The notes under the pieces are model-generated. The model saw only the letters and a program-made list of their open reading frames with translations, was not told the DNA's origin and made no database searches. From the NCBI GenBank assembly GCA_964531325.1, contig CAZHCW010000012.1:75960-139959 (forward strand): a stretch of 64,000 nucleotides of DNA. The letters run 5' to 3'. Position 1 is the first letter of the stretch, and each line of letters opens with the position of its first letter. A program made the position numbers and the translations under genes. This document shows positions 26,906 through 35,857 of this stretch, piece by piece. This DNA is from UTCHB3 sp964531325 (GTDB taxonomy: Bacteria > Bacteroidota > Ignavibacteria > Ignavibacteriales > Ignavibacteriaceae).

Positions 26906-29900
26906 ATGCGGTTTAGGCATACAATTTTATGTATAACCTTTCTCCTTCTCAGTTATCCGCTCTTTGCGCAGACGGGAAAAATGACCGGAGTTGTCAAAGA
27001 TCAGAAAACGGGAGAGACTCTGATTGGTGCCACGATCATTATTGAAGGCACAAAACTGGGAGCAAAAACGGATTTTGAAGGATACTTTGTCATCCTCAAC
27101 ATTTCTCCGGGAAGTTACACAGTAAAAGCATCAATGATCGGGTACGGATCAAAATCATACCAGGATGTCAAGGTAAACATCAACCAAACCACCACAGTCG
27201 ATTTTACATTGGCTGACGAATCGATGACCACAGAGGAAGTAGTAATCATCGCTACTCAACCTGTAATCGAGAAAGATGTTTCTTCCAGCGTTGTTAATAT
27301 TTCGATGGAAGATGTTTCAAACCTTCCAATAGTTAGCGTTGCAAGTGTTATTGGTTTGCAGGCTGGTGTTCAGGGCTTAACCGTAAGAGGCGGTGGCTCC
27401 GATCAGACAGCTTTTATGATCAATGGTATCACTTTTAGAGATGAAAGAGATAACTCTTCATACACCGGAATCAGTTTTACTTCTGTTGAGGAAATTCAGA
27501 TTCAAACAGGTGGTTTTAACGCTGAATATGGTAACATTCGGTCCGGTCTTGTGAATGTGGTTACCACTGAAGGAAAAAGAGATAAATATAATGTGGTCTT
27601 TCTTGGCAGATACAGACCCGCCGGTGCAAAAAACTGGGGTGATCAACCAAATGACCCTAACGCCTACTATATCAGACCGTATATTGATCCTGCAGTTGCA
27701 TTCACGGGAACCACAAGTGGAGCCTGGGATGCCTATACAATGGCTCAATACCATGAATTTAGAGGATGGGACAAAGTTTCTCAGGAACTTTTATCCGATG
27801 AAGATCCCTCAAACGATCTCACTCCTGAAGCTGCACAGCAACTGTTTTTATGGCAGCACAGAAAACCAATGGGAATTACTCAACCTGACTACGATATGGA
27901 CTTTAGCATCAGTGGACCCGTTCCGGTTATAAGTTCAAGTCTTGGTGATCTAAGATTCCTCGCCTCATACAGAACCAGCCGGGAGATGTATGTAATTCCT
28001 CTTTCAACAAGCTCCTACCATGATTGGAGTACTCATGTAAAGATTACCTCCGACATAGCACAGGGAATGAAATTTACTGTTGAAGGATTACTCGGATTAC
28101 AGACCGGTACCAGCAGTTCAAGAAGTGGTGGACCCGGAATTTTCCGCTCAGCCTATTCGATTGTTTCAGAGATGGACATTCGTTCCGGAGCAAGTTATTC
28201 TGATGCAAGAGCTTTCGCAACAGATTATTGGGCACCAACAAAAGTTGACAGAAAAATGTTGGGAGCAAAATTTGTACATGTGCTTTCACCAACCACATTT
28301 TATGAAGTTCAATTAAATGTTGTTGGTTCGGAGTACAGCACAAATCCCGGGAGTGCAAGAAACACCGGTAATGTTGTAAAAATTGGAAACAATTTTTATG
28401 ATGAATCACCTTATGGTGTCTTCAGTGGATTTTCATCCGGTATCGGAAGTTCAATGAATATGGGCTTGGGATATTCAAACTCAAGAGACAGTTCAAAAGT
28501 TTATACCTGGAGCAGCAGGTTCGATTTTTCAAGCCAGCTCAACAAAATTATGGCGGTGAAAGCCGGTGTTGAATTCATCTACACCGATAATAATGTAAAT
28601 TACGCTCTCATCGAGCCTTCATTGCCTACAAGCAACTCAACTTCCAAGTGGCACACTTTCCCTGTAAGGGGAGCCATTTATGGTCAAACCAAACTTGAAT
28701 TTGAAGGAATGATCGCCAACATCGGTCTTCGTCTCGATTATTCACACGCCGGTGGTGAGTGGTATCTGTATGATCCTTATAATAAAGCTTTCTCCGGTGC
28801 TTATTCAGCGGATATTGATAACCTGTTGATGAAAGAATCCACCGAGAAAATTCTTAGTTTAAGCCCAAGATTGGGTGTGGCATTCCCAATAACTGTAAAC
28901 AGCAAGTTGTTCTTCAACTACGGTCACTTCAGATCGATGCCAGCTCCTGAGAATCTTTATCTTCTCAGAAGAAACACAACAAACAATGCTGTTACAAGAC
29001 TTGCAAATCCTAACAATCCACTTCCAAAAACAGTGGCTTACGAGTTGGGATATGAACACAATCTTGGTGATATGTTCCTCCTTAGACTTGCCGGTTACTA
29101 CAAAGATGTTAGTGATGAATCAAGGCTTGTAGGTTATGTCAGCCGCGACAATTCTGTTTCATACAGTGTTCCTGAACCAAACATGTATCGTGATATTCGC
29201 GGATTTGAAGTTACACTTACCAAAAATAGAGGTGAATGGATAACCGGTTTTGTTAACTACACTTATATGGTAGCGTCCTACGGTTATTTTGGACTTCCAA
29301 CTTATTACGAAAACCCTGCACTTCAAAGAGAATCTGAAAGAAATACAGCACTGTTTGATCAGGTTAAACCCGTTCCTCAGCCATACGGCAGAGCCAACAT
29401 CGATATATTCACTCCAATGAAATTTGGTCCTGAAATTGGTGGTGTTTACCTGCTTGAAGATATCAGAATCAATCTTCTTGCCACATGGTCGTCGGGAACA
29501 TACTTTGCGTGGACAGGCCCCGGTGGAACAAGACCCGGTTTCTCGAATAATATTCAATGGAAAGATTATTACAATTTTGACATGAGGATTTCGAAAACCT
29601 TCAGACTTGGACCTGTAGGGCTTGAGATGTTTGCTGATATATCGAACCTTTTCAACATCAAATACCTCGATTACAGAGCCGGATTTGTTGATGCGAAAGA
29701 TTATGATGCCTATATGCAATCACTCCATCTTCCATCTGAATTTAGTCAATTTGGCTATAAAAATATTGTTGGAGAAGATAAACCCGGAGATGTAAGAACC
29801 GGAGAGTACATTCCTTGGGATGATAATGCCAGCGAATCTCAGAAAGAAGAATGGCGTAAAAACAAATCATACATTGATATGCCAAACCTTGCTTACACAG

Positions 29901-29959
29901 CTTTCCTGAACCCAAGAGCAATTTACTGGGGTTTAAGAGTAATGGTTGAACTTAAGTAA
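26906..29959 (+). CDS. TonB-dependent outer-membrane receptor (CarboxypepD_reg-like N-domain)
   Basis: 1017 residues from ATG 26906, preceded by ACAGGAG; the frame also reads from TTG at 26873 but that precedes the signal peptide (MRFRHTILCITFLLLSYPLFAQ). After cleavage comes a carboxypeptidase-regulatory-like domain (GKMTGVVKDQKTGETLIGAT), then a plug domain with LTVRGGGSDQTAFMINGITF and a large beta-barrel. The last residues (GLRVMVELK) fit an outer-membrane strand. It is the first gene of a cluster with an FN3 protein, a PorV-like protein, a TIG lipoprotein and a T9SS propeller. The substrate is unknown, and no SusD partner is present. Region 26681-26905 contains only the leader. Confidence 0.92.
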   Translation: MRFRHTILCITFLLLSYPLFAQTGKMTGVVKDQKTGETLIGATIIIEGTKLGAKTDFEGYFVILNISPGSYTVKASMIGYGSKSYQDVKVNINQTTTVDFTLADESMTTEEVVIIATQPVIEKDVSSSVVNISMEDVSNLPIVSVASVIGLQAGVQGLTVRGGGSDQTAFMINGITFRDERDNSSYTGISFTSVEEIQIQTGGFNAEYGNIRSGLVNVVTTEGKRDKYNVVFLGRYRPAGAKNWGDQPNDPNAYYIRPYIDPAVAFTGTTSGAWDAYTMAQYHEFRGWDKVSQELLSDEDPSNDLTPEAAQQLFLWQHRKPMGITQPDYDMDFSISGPVPVISSSLGDLRFLASYRTSREMYVIPLSTSSYHDWSTHVKITSDIAQGMKFTVEGLLGLQTGTSSSRSGGPGIFRSAYSIVSEMDIRSGASYSDARAFATDYWAPTKVDRKMLGAKFVHVLSPTTFYEVQLNVVGSEYSTNPGSARNTGNVVKIGNNFYDESPYGVFSGFSSGIGSSMNMGLGYSNSRDSSKVYTWSSRFDFSSQLNKIMAVKAGVEFIYTDNNVNYALIEPSLPTSNSTSKWHTFPVRGAIYGQTKLEFEGMIANIGLRLDYSHAGGEWYLYDPYNKAFSGAYSADIDNLLMKESTEKILSLSPRLGVAFPITVNSKLFFNYGHFRSMPAPENLYLLRRNTTNNAVTRLANPNNPLPKTVAYELGYEHNLGDMFLLRLAGYYKDVSDESRLVGYVSRDNSVSYSVPEPNMYRDIRGFEVTLTKNRGEWITGFVNYTYMVASYGYFGLPTYYENPALQRESERNTALFDQVKPVPQPYGRANIDIFTPMKFGPEIGGVYLLEDIRINLLATWSSGTYFAWTGPGGTRPGFSNNIQWKDYYNFDMRISKTFRLGPVGLEMFADISNLFNIKYLDYRAGFVDAKDYDAYMQSLHLPSEFSQFGYKNIVGEDKPGDVRTGEYIPWDDNASESQKEEWRKNKSYIDMPNLAYTAFLNPRAIYWGLRVMVELK

Positions 29960-30000
29960 TGATCAGTGAACCAGGAATGGAATATAAATCTGAGGAAATA

Positions 30001-32055
30001 ATGAAAAAAGAAATTGTAATTAAATTTTCAAAGTCGTTCTTAACTGTGTTTACGCTGCTGTTGATACTTGGTTCAATGGATGTAAATGCGCAGTTTAAGA
30101 ATAAATGGATGTCAGTTGGCTCTTTGCACAGTTGGTATTCAGAAATAGGGAGTGAGCTTGAAGAGCAGGGATTTGTAAAAACCCAGCAGGAAGGGCTTGC
30201 TTACCCTGCAATTTACCGTTATCAGGACAATGTTGCAATGAAAGGTCACTGGATCGGCGCTGCAAACTTCACCGACCCCAAAGGTGATTTTTATCCTGTT
30301 AAAGTGGTAGCTATTGGACCAAGAAACCCACAATTCTGGGCAGCATTCCCTGAAAAATTTGAGCTTATATCAAAATATGAAGCTCCAATTGTGAATGTTG
30401 ACGGTAATGTTTCTTATGAGAAGGATGTATCGATCGACAGGATTGATCCAACTTTAAAAGCAGACAGAATGTTGGATAATGTGGTTCACACCCAGTTGGG
30501 TTTAACGATGAACAGGAAAATCTATCAGTTCAGTGCTCCCGGATATGACAATTTTATTGTGTATGAATATACATATAAAAACACCGGAAACACAGACGCA
30601 GATCCAACAACCATTGAATTGCCAAACAACACTTTAACCGGAGTCTATTTCTATTACACATTTAGATATTCCATCAACAAACAAGCCCGGTATGTTATCG
30701 GTAACTCGTCAGGATGGGGTATTAATACGATGGTGGATACCAGAGGCGACGGCGTTGAAGTGGATCCTGTGGGTGAACAATTCAGATGCCAGTTCTCATG
30801 GCACGGATATCATCCCGGAAAAGAAGTAACCTATGACAACATAGGTGGCCCGATCTGGTCGATCAATTCAAATGCTGCAAGATATCTTGACAAAGGCGAT
30901 ACTGTAGGACGACTTGCTGCCTGGCAGTTTATTGGCAATATTACACTTCACGCCGATAAGTCTGCAACAGATAAATCTGATGATCCGAGTCAGCCTTCCA
31001 CAACAGGATGGGAAGATTCTGACAGGAACGAATATCTGGCAGGAAACAACGCATTTAATGTTAACAGGATGCAGGGAGAATACACCTTGATGTCTGCCGG
31101 TCACAAATCACCAAGGCACGCAAAATCTGTTCAACCTGATGGTAATTACGCTGCTCAAACCGCTGCTCCTTATGGAACAGGAACCGGTGGAACATCCGCG
31201 GTTAATGGTTATGGCCCTTATACAATAGGCCCCGGCGATTCAATTACGATAGTGTGGGCAGAAGCAGTTTCAGGTATGGGCTACGAAGCCGGACTTGAGG
31301 TTGGTAAACGATTTAAGGCCGGAACAATTACAGCTTTGCAGAAAAATCAGGAAGTAATGAAGGGAAAAGATTCCCTGATGGCAACATTTAAGAAAATTAA
31401 AGACGCGTATGATGCCAACTGGGCAACCATCCCCAATCCACCAAAACCACCAAAAGTACTTGATATTAAATCAGGTGGTGACAGAATCACCCTTTCATGG
31501 TCACTTTATGATGGCGAAAATCCTACAGGCTACGAGATTTGGAGAGCATCTGCAAATGTGGATTCCACATACCATTTGATCCAGACACTTCCTGCAGGTA
31601 CATCATCTTACAACGATACATCTTTATCGAGAGGATTCGACTACTACTATTATGTTACCGCAATTGGTGCCGGTGGAGTGAAAAGTTCGAGATATTATTC
31701 ACAATCGTATGATCCTGCAAGGTTAAAGAGAAAAGCCGGTACTGCGCTAAATCAAATTAGAGTGGTTCCGAATCCGTATAACTCGAGTTCTGTACCCGAT
31801 CAGGTGCGCTTCCCGGGTGGTGCGGCAGGCGACAGAATAGCATTTTATGATATACCCGGAGAATGCACGATAAAGATTTATACCGAAATGGGTGAATTAA
31901 TCAAGACTATCGAGCATAATGACGGATCGGGTGATGAGTTCTGGAATCAGGTTACTTCATCAGGTCAGATCGTTGTTAGTGGTGTATATATTGGTGTTAT
32001 TACAGACACAAAGACCGGTGAAAAACACACGGTTAAATTTGTAATTATTCGCTAA
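30001..32055 (+). CDS. Exported protein with fibronectin type III domain and T9SS/FlgD-like C-terminus
   Basis: 684 residues from ATG 30001 (preceded by TGAGGAA); a frame starting at 29959 overlapping the receptor stop is less likely because it places 14 residues before the signal peptide. The signal ends NAQ. The bulk is beta-rich and unassigned, then an FN3-type domain lies near 490-580 (DRITLSWSLYDGENPTGYEIWRA). The end has VVPNPYNSSS and a FlgD/sorting-like fold (CTIKIYTEMGELIKTIEH...VYIGVITD). It follows the TonB receptor and precedes PorV, so it is probably a surface protein in the same export pathway. Confidence 0.8.
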   Translation: MKKEIVIKFSKSFLTVFTLLLILGSMDVNAQFKNKWMSVGSLHSWYSEIGSELEEQGFVKTQQEGLAYPAIYRYQDNVAMKGHWIGAANFTDPKGDFYPVKVVAIGPRNPQFWAAFPEKFELISKYEAPIVNVDGNVSYEKDVSIDRIDPTLKADRMLDNVVHTQLGLTMNRKIYQFSAPGYDNFIVYEYTYKNTGNTDADPTTIELPNNTLTGVYFYYTFRYSINKQARYVIGNSSGWGINTMVDTRGDGVEVDPVGEQFRCQFSWHGYHPGKEVTYDNIGGPIWSINSNAARYLDKGDTVGRLAAWQFIGNITLHADKSATDKSDDPSQPSTTGWEDSDRNEYLAGNNAFNVNRMQGEYTLMSAGHKSPRHAKSVQPDGNYAAQTAAPYGTGTGGTSAVNGYGPYTIGPGDSITIVWAEAVSGMGYEAGLEVGKRFKAGTITALQKNQEVMKGKDSLMATFKKIKDAYDANWATIPNPPKPPKVLDIKSGGDRITLSWSLYDGENPTGYEIWRASANVDSTYHLIQTLPAGTSSYNDTSLSRGFDYYYYVTAIGAGGVKSSRYYSQSYDPARLKRKAGTALNQIRVVPNPYNSSSVPDQVRFPGGAAGDRIAFYDIPGECTIKIYTEMGELIKTIEHNDGSGDEFWNQVTSSGQIVVSGVYIGVITDTKTGEKHTVKFVIIR

Positions 32056-32077
32056 CTTAACCGGGACAGAAAAGATT

Positions 32078-33094
32078 ATGAAAAAGTATTTATTAATTAC
32101 GGCGACGATCCTGATTGCCGTAAGCTTTCTCCAGCCTGAGACTTTCGCTCAAAGGAAGAAGTTAGCGCAGGCAGGTATGAAATTTTTGAGTGTGCCCACC
32201 GATGCACGAGCAACCGGCATGGGTGAGACCTTCACTGCAATAGAGAGCGGGTCTGCAGCACTTTTCTACAATCCAGCCACTATGGCATTTGGTGATACCC
32301 GCGGTGATGTTTCTGCCGGTGTAAACAAATGGATTGCAGATATTAATTATGTTTATTCGAGTTTTTCTCTGCAACCCGCTGACCCTTCATGGGGTAAGTT
32401 TGGTGCTTCAGTGATGGCTGTTAATTATGGTGATCTGCTGATGACTGTAGTTGATGGAACCACTGAAAGAGGCTACAGGGATGTTGGAACTTTTACGCCG
32501 ACTGCCATTGCTATTGGTGTTGGATATGCCAACGCTCTGTCAGAAAAATTCAGTGTCGGCGGGCAGGTTAAATATGTCCGTCAGAATTTGGGTGTAAGCC
32601 CGATTTCGTTCGACAATACCGGTAATATGATCACCGAAGAAAATTCCCTGACAACACTTGCCTACGATTTTGGTATTTTTTACAAAACCGGATTCAAGAG
32701 TCTAAATTTTGGAATGAGTGTGAGGAACTTCTCTACTGAGATAAAGTACAAAGAAGATGGCTTCCAGCTACCCTTAAACTTTAAGATCGGTGTTGCGATG
32801 AATCTGATGGACTTTTTCCCAAGTCTTGCAAAAGAACACTCCTTTCTTTTTGCAGTGGATGTATCTCACCCGAGAGATTATCCTGAGCAATTATACATAG
32901 GTGGCGAATATAATTTTATGAAGTGGGTTTACCTGCGTGGCGGAGTTTCTTTCCCTAATGATGAAAAAGAATATAATCTCGGATTTGGTATTCGTCCTGA
33001 ATTGGATGGAATCAAAATGGCCGTTGATTATGCCTATACACCATTTGGAATCTTCAGCTCAGTCCACAACTTCACTGTCAGATTTGAGTATTAA
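32078..33094 (+). CDS. PorV/PorQ family outer-membrane protein
   Basis: 338 residues with signal peptide (to about 24) and a FadL-like barrel. The family hallmark is visible: GMKFLSVPTDARATGMGETFTA followed by ALFYNPATMA. It ends with an aromatic C-terminus (NFTVRFEY) typical of outer-membrane barrels. PorV is the shuttle protein of type IX secretion that brings cargo from the translocon to the attachment complex; PorQ and related paralogues share the signature, so I do not assign a symbol. Its place inside a receptor and T9SS-cargo cluster suggests dedicated cargo handling. Confidence 0.92.
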   Translation: MKKYLLITATILIAVSFLQPETFAQRKKLAQAGMKFLSVPTDARATGMGETFTAIESGSAALFYNPATMAFGDTRGDVSAGVNKWIADINYVYSSFSLQPADPSWGKFGASVMAVNYGDLLMTVVDGTTERGYRDVGTFTPTAIAIGVGYANALSEKFSVGGQVKYVRQNLGVSPISFDNTGNMITEENSLTTLAYDFGIFYKTGFKSLNFGMSVRNFSTEIKYKEDGFQLPLNFKIGVAMNLMDFFPSLAKEHSFLFAVDVSHPRDYPEQLYIGGEYNFMKWVYLRGGVSFPNDEKEYNLGFGIRPELDGIKMAVDYAYTPFGIFSSVHNFTVRFEY

Positions 33095-33114
33095 TTTATC
33101 AGACGGGTTAAAAA

Positions 33115-34368
33115 ATGAAAGTTATTTTTATGAATAAAATTAAAAATGTTCTGCTCCCGGTTTATCTTCTGATATCAGCAATGATACTCTTCTCCGGGTG
33201 TGGTAACGACACAACAACTACCTTATTCGATCCCAATGTTCCTGTTAAGCCGGATCCTACTATTACAACAGTTTCACCTGATAGCGGGTTAAGTGGTATA
33301 ACAGAACTGACTATTACCGGAACAAACTTTTCGACCGAGTTAACAGAGAACACTGTTTACTTTAATCAATCGATCGGTACTATTCTTCAGGTTTCACCTA
33401 CCATGATAAAAGTAAGGGCAGGCGTTATTTCCGCCGCAGGTGAAACTGCATTGGTAAAAGTAAGAGTTAAAGGTGCGCTTGCATTCAGCAATACTGTAGC
33501 TGTAAAACTTAAACAAGCTGCTGTATTCCCATTGCCATTCCAGAGTTTTGAACAACCTTCTGCTCTTGAATTTGACAAAAACGGGAACATGTACTTTTCT
33601 CTCCTGACAAGCGGAGTAACAAACAATATTGTTAAAGTTACCCCTGCGGGAGTTAAGTCTAACTTCACACCTTCAATCGGTGGTGGATATGTTTTCACAA
33701 GTCTCAAAATTGGTCCTGATGGTGCTCTTTATGGTGTAAGAAACTCACTTCGTGCCATTTTTAGAATGACGGAAGGTGCTGCAATCGCTTCATGGTTTGC
33801 GATCACCCCTGCCACAGTAAAAATTTCTGACATCGATTTTGATGAAGCCGGGAATATCTGGGCTTGTGGAGATAACGCATCCCTGTTTAGAGTAAGCCCA
33901 ACCAAAGTTCTAAAATCATATCCATTTGTTGCTACTGCCACTGCTATAAGAGTCTATAATAACGCAGTATTCGTTGCAGTTAAAAAAGATTCAGCAGGGA
34001 TCCTCTATAAATTCCCATTGGATGCAAATGGTGATATTGATGCGGCAAATCCTCAAACAGTTGCCAACTTAAGCTCAACAGTTGGGTTTAATGTTTTTAT
34101 CAATCAATTCACGATGGATATAAACGGGAATATTTTCCTGGCGACAAACAATATTGAACCAATCCTGAAGGTTACACCTGCAGGGATTGTTACAGTTCAC
34201 TATCCGGGTGTTTTTCTTCCATTGAATGCCATGTATCTAACATGGGATAACAGCTCGAACCTCTATTACACAAGAGCGGCAGGGTTGGTTTCAGGGAAGA
34301 CAAACGACCAAACAATCGTAAAAGTCCTGATGGGTGTGCAAGGTGCAGCCTATTCAGGTAGAAAATAA
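33115..34368 (+). CDS. Lipoprotein with IPT/TIG domain and NHL-like propeller
   Basis: 417 residues (ATG at 33130 is an alternative start). The signal ends LFSGCGN, a lipobox. A TIG/IPT domain follows (ITTVSPDSGLSGITELTITGTNF, about 45-130), then six-bladed propeller-like repeats, each with a DxNGNxY-type turn (FDKNGNMYFS, FDEAGNIWACG, MDINGNIFLA). Such lipoproteins are common in Bacteroidota polysaccharide or nutrient-uptake loci as surface binders. It starts 20 bases after PorV and is probably cotranscribed. Confidence 0.85.
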   Translation: MKVIFMNKIKNVLLPVYLLISAMILFSGCGNDTTTTLFDPNVPVKPDPTITTVSPDSGLSGITELTITGTNFSTELTENTVYFNQSIGTILQVSPTMIKVRAGVISAAGETALVKVRVKGALAFSNTVAVKLKQAAVFPLPFQSFEQPSALEFDKNGNMYFSLLTSGVTNNIVKVTPAGVKSNFTPSIGGGYVFTSLKIGPDGALYGVRNSLRAIFRMTEGAAIASWFAITPATVKISDIDFDEAGNIWACGDNASLFRVSPTKVLKSYPFVATATAIRVYNNAVFVAVKKDSAGILYKFPLDANGDIDAANPQTVANLSSTVGFNVFINQFTMDINGNIFLATNNIEPILKVTPAGIVTVHYPGVFLPLNAMYLTWDNSSNLYYTRAAGLVSGKTNDQTIVKVLMGVQGAAYSGRK

Positions 34369-34436
34369 TTCACTTTTTATTAGGAAATAGTTTACTATTT
34401 TTATAGCTCATAATCAACTCACATAGGAGATACAAA

Positions 34437-35738
34437 ATGAAAAAATTAGCCGCACTATTTATGTTTGTGTTGCTGACAAGCGGGGTATTTGCTCAAAGTA
34501 CATGGACCTTTGACAAACACTTCCCGGATACAACAAGTCATCGTATCGGGTCTGGTGCCCATGGTGTAGCAGTAGATCCGTACGGTCGCGTATGGTTCCA
34601 TCTTTACAGTGCTGCTGCTGATACTATCTGGAACGGCAATGCATATGTTAACACAGGTGCGCTTTATTGCTTCAACCCCGATGGAACACAAGCATCGTTT
34701 TCACCAATTAAAGTGTTCCGTGGACCTGGCTTCGTGGATTCACTCGTTGGTAACACCGGGCGTGGCTTAAAAGCTCATCGTGATGGCGATATTCTTGCTT
34801 CACACTTCGATTTCACCCAAAAAGTTGACTACAAAACCGGTCTCTCAAAAGGTGTTATTAGAAATACTGTTGGAGCTTCTGCCCTGGCATGCGCTTCAAC
34901 AACCGACGGTATCATCTTCTCAGCAAATGTTGCTCCGGGTAACCCAATCAAAATGTGGGATCCGACCTTCACATTCCTTGGAAATGCAGTGGATTCTTCC
35001 GTTGGTTTTTCCAGAGGATTTGAAGTTAGTGCAGATGGAAACACAATTTATTGGGCAGGCTATGACAAACATTGCGTGCTTAAATATAACCGTCCCGACG
35101 AATTTTCGCCATTCACCGTGGTAGATACCGTGTTCAAAGGTTTCGATTCAGAATCATTTGTTTGGCATCCAAAACAAAACTTGCTTTATGCATCTTCCGG
35201 TTCAACCAATGATCTACCTAACAGATATCCGGGTGCCACAACATACTGGACAATGAGAACCTGGTATGGTATGGATCCTGAGACCAACGAGATCAAAGAC
35301 AGTATTACATGGCAGATGTACCCAGGAGCAACCGATGCAAGACCTCGCGGAATCGCTTTCACTGCTTCCGGTGATACAGCTTATGTAGTAGCTTTTGGCG
35401 CAGCAAACTATCCACCAATGCAGAGATGGGTAAGACCACCTTCTTCAAGCGTAAAAGACCTTGGTATGGTAGCTGATGATTTCAAACTTTTCCAGAACTA
35501 TCCTAACCCATTCAACCCTTCGACCGAGATTAAATTCTCATTGAAGTCAGCCGGTTTCACAACCCTGAAGGTTTATGATATTCTTGGTAAAGAAGTAGCT
35601 ACACTCGTTAGCGAAAATCTTGGCTCAGGCGTTTATGCTTACTCATTTGATGCTTCAAAGTTGGCTTCAGGTACCTACATTTACGAAGTAGTTTCGAACA
35701 ATGTAAGACTTACCAACAAAATGTTGCTCATGAAATAG
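34437..35738 (+). CDS. T9SS-exported beta-propeller protein
   Basis: 433 residues: signal peptide (1-19, ending VFAQ), a beta-propeller region with SGAHGVAVDPYGRVWF and RGFEVSADGNTIYWAG repeats (about 35-345), and a T9SS type A tail from KLFQNYPNPFNPSTE to KMLLMK. A good ribosome binding site (AGGAGA) sits 8 bases before the ATG. It is the last gene of the receptor/PorV cluster. The stop codon TAG overlaps the first unit of a heptamer array, followed by a terminator. Ligand unknown. Confidence 0.9.
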   Translation: MKKLAALFMFVLLTSGVFAQSTWTFDKHFPDTTSHRIGSGAHGVAVDPYGRVWFHLYSAAADTIWNGNAYVNTGALYCFNPDGTQASFSPIKVFRGPGFVDSLVGNTGRGLKAHRDGDILASHFDFTQKVDYKTGLSKGVIRNTVGASALACASTTDGIIFSANVAPGNPIKMWDPTFTFLGNAVDSSVGFSRGFEVSADGNTIYWAGYDKHCVLKYNRPDEFSPFTVVDTVFKGFDSESFVWHPKQNLLYASSGSTNDLPNRYPGATTYWTMRTWYGMDPETNEIKDSITWQMYPGATDARPRGIAFTASGDTAYVVAFGAANYPPMQRWVRPPSSSVKDLGMVADDFKLFQNYPNPFNPSTEIKFSLKSAGFTTLKVYDILGKEVATLVSENLGSGVYAYSFDASKLASGTYIYEVVSNNVRLTNKMLLMK

Positions 35739-35764
35739 GCATTAGGTATCAGGTATTAGGTATT
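35737..35764 (+). repeat. Heptamer array AGGTATT (4 units) at a gene stop
   Basis: AGGCATT, AGGTATC, AGGTATT, AGGTATT in tandem. The first unit shares its AG with the TAG stop (35736-35738). The same heptamer forms the large array at 39114-39319. Confidence 0.85.
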
Positions 35765-35796
35765 AATATCTAAGCCTTTTATTCTAAATTATTGGG

Positions 35797-35826
35797 AAAA
35801 AGGCTGCTGGAAACGGCAGCCTTTTT
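35797..35826 (+). terminator. Rho-independent terminator after receptor/PorV cluster
   Basis: An 11-bp stem AAAAAGGCTGC / GCAGCCTTTTT with an 8-base loop is followed by ATTTTAT. Confidence 0.9.
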
Positions 35827-35857
35827 ATTTTATCAAAATATTTAAAGAAAACTCACT

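Noticed and set aside
29159..29719. 186-codon minus-strand frame inside the first TonB receptor
   Set aside because: Fully antisense to a well-supported receptor gene; its composition follows from the opposite strand and it has no recognisable domain.
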